The notes beneath the pieces were generated by a model. That model saw only the letters and a list, made by a program, of their open reading frames with translations, was not told the DNA's origin and searched no databases. A DNA stretch of 6,596 nucleotides from an uncultured Arcobacter sp. (GTDB taxonomy: Bacteria; Campylobacterota; Campylobacteria; Campylobacterales; Arcobacteraceae), in the NCBI GenBank assembly GCA_937860115.1, contig CALMBI010000128.1, positions 1-6,596 on the forward strand. The letters are read 5' to 3'. This document shows, one piece after another, positions 5,423 to 6,596 of the stretch. The number at the start of each line of letters is the position of its first letter. Within the stretch, counting starts at the first letter, position 1. A program made the position numbers and the translations under genes.

Positions 5423-6596
5423 GGATCACTTCAACCTCTGTTGATTTAAATCGTGCTGTTTTTATTATATCATCTGCTTCATCTCCAAAGATATAGTTGA
5501 TATGAGACTTAGCATGGTGAAATGTACAGAACATCGTCCCAGTTTTAAGTGTTTTGACAAATTTAATCGAAAGTGGTTTTGTTTGTCCATATTTATTTTT
5601 GAGTATCACTTTTTCGCTTGGAAACTTCTCTTGATCTTCAAAAGATACTTGTATTACATCCTCGCTATGTCTTTCAAAGAGTTTTTCACTTTGACCTGTT
5701 TGAGCTCCATTATTGTAGTGAACGATCGTTCTTCCTGTAGTAAGGTAAAAAGTTTCTCTTTGTTCATTTTTAAGCACTTTTTGTACCTGCTCTCTTAAAA
5801 CATATTGATGGTATTTAAATCGTCCTAAACCATCTTTTGTTCTAAAATCTTCAAGATGCAATATTGGAGTATCTACTTTACCAACTGGCCATTGAAGACC
5901 TCTTGCTCTATTTTTAGCAAGTTTTAGGTAACTAGCACCACTAAATCTATTTGGTGCAGCTTCTCTTATTTCATTCCACACATCTTCAGGGGTTTGAAAA
6001 CTACTTTCCCCTTTGAGTTTATTTTCAATATCTCTTAGTACTTCCCAATCATCTGGCAAATCACATTGAACAAGAGGTTGCGAAAGATGAAGTCTTCTCA
6101 TGGCATTGACATAAACACCTGTCTTTTCATAAGCTGATTTCACCCCAAATACAACATCTGCTTTTTGTGCGATGTCATTCATAAAGAGATCTTGAACAAT
6201 GATGATTTCAAGATTTGCAATAGCTTGATGAACTTTATTTTGATTTGGATGGATATGGGTAAAATCTTCCCCCATCACATAAAGAGATTTGATTTTTCCA
6301 TCGATCATAGCATCAACAGCATCAGGTGTCATAAGACCAATCTCTTTTGGTGTTTGATAGTCAGGATCATAGTAAGGTAAACATCCAACATCGCAAGCAC
6401 CTTGAACATTGTTTTGTCCTCGAAGAGGCATCAGTCCAGCTCCAACTTTACCAATATTTCCAGTCATAAGAGCAAGGTGAGTGATCGCCATAACAGCTTT
6501 TGATCCATCAAGATGTTCAGTGATCCCAAGGCCCCAAAAAAACATCGATTTGCTTGTTGCATATTTTCGTGCAATTGCTGGGATAACTTCTGCTAA
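5415..6596 (-). CDS. fdhA: Formate dehydrogenase alpha subunit (molybdopterin enzyme), C-terminal 393 residues
   Basis: The frame is open to the window edge, so the N-terminus is missing; Met at 6543-6545 is internal, preceded in frame by LAEVIPAIARKYATSKS. The enzyme oxidises formate to CO2 (or the reverse) at a bis-molybdopterin guanine dinucleotide Mo/W centre. Visible signatures are GLGITEHLDGSKAV, LALMTGNIGKVGAGLMPLRG followed by QNNVQGACDVGCLP (the diagnostic PLRGQNNVQG segment), YVMGEDF, IVQDLFMNDIAQKADVV, GLQWP, and a C-terminal molydopterin-binding domain from about FYLTTGRTIVHYNN to the end. The selenocysteine/cysteine active site, the 4Fe-4S cluster motif and any Tat signal lie outside the window, so selenoprotein status and location cannot be judged. 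A catalytic subunit of this family is about 700-930 residues, so roughly half is seen. It is the first visible gene of an overlapping minus-strand run. Confidence 0.93.
   Translation of the reverse strand, partial: LAEVIPAIARKYATSKSMFFWGLGITEHLDGSKAVMAITHLALMTGNIGKVGAGLMPLRGQNNVQGACDVGCLPYYDPDYQTPKEIGLMTPDAVDAMIDGKIKSLYVMGEDFTHIHPNQNKVHQAIANLEIIIVQDLFMNDIAQKADVVFGVKSAYEKTGVYVNAMRRLHLSQPLVQCDLPDDWEVLRDIENKLKGESSFQTPEDVWNEIREAAPNRFSGASYLKLAKNRARGLQWPVGKVDTPILHLEDFRTKDGLGRFKYHQYVLREQVQKVLKNEQRETFYLTTGRTIVHYNNGAQTGQSEKLFERHSEDVIQVSFEDQEKFPSEKVILKNKYGQTKPLSIKFVKTLKTGTMFCTFHHAKSHINYIFGDEADDIIKTARFKSTEVEVIHA

Noticed and set aside
5502..5798. Plus-strand open frame of 98 codons inside fdhA
   Set aside because: It is antisense to a strongly conserved formate dehydrogenase segment, with a Phe/Cys-rich product matching nothing known.
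6165..6380. Plus-strand open frame of 71 codons inside fdhA
   Set aside because: It is antisense to conserved fdhA sequence and has no independent gene signals.

Overview
The window is AT-rich DNA with tightly packed genes. It looks like part of a Campylobacterota (Epsilonproteobacteria) chromosome, of the Sulfurimonas, Sulfurospirillum or Arcobacter kind. That placement is an inference from base composition, Lys/Asn/Ile-rich proteins and the style of the gene families; no marker gene is present to prove it. No RNA genes, insertion sequences, CRISPR arrays or attachment sites were found.

Left half, plus strand (161-2914): four co-directional genes spaced 0-10 bp apart, so probably one operon. 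They encode a small heavy-metal-associated (HMA) protein with a CGGC metal site, a short GT-B-like protein resembling PseG/MurG-type sugar-nucleotide enzymes, an exported protein made almost entirely of exact 24-residue MORN_2/YwqK-type repeats, and an unrecognised 163-residue protein. A candidate promoter sits just before the first gene. A hairpin terminator at 2916-2943 separates this operon from the convergent minus-strand genes.

Right half, minus strand (read from 6596 down to 2928): the 3' part of a molybdopterin formate dehydrogenase alpha subunit, cut by the window edge. It overlaps by 8 bp a secreted, retropepsin-like aspartic protease, which overlaps by 11 bp a YraN/UPF0102 nuclease-like gene. 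After an 82-bp gap with its own candidate promoter comes a receiver-PAS-coiled-coil regulator.

The strongest observation concerns that regulator. Its reading frame is broken by one in-frame TAG at 3588-3590, inside an Aer-like PAS domain, at the position where the family has a tryptophan (TGG). The frame is otherwise open and well conserved on both sides. This suggests a recent nonsense mutation, a sequence error or, less likely, readthrough. The receiver domain alone could still be made and work as a stand-alone CheY-like protein.
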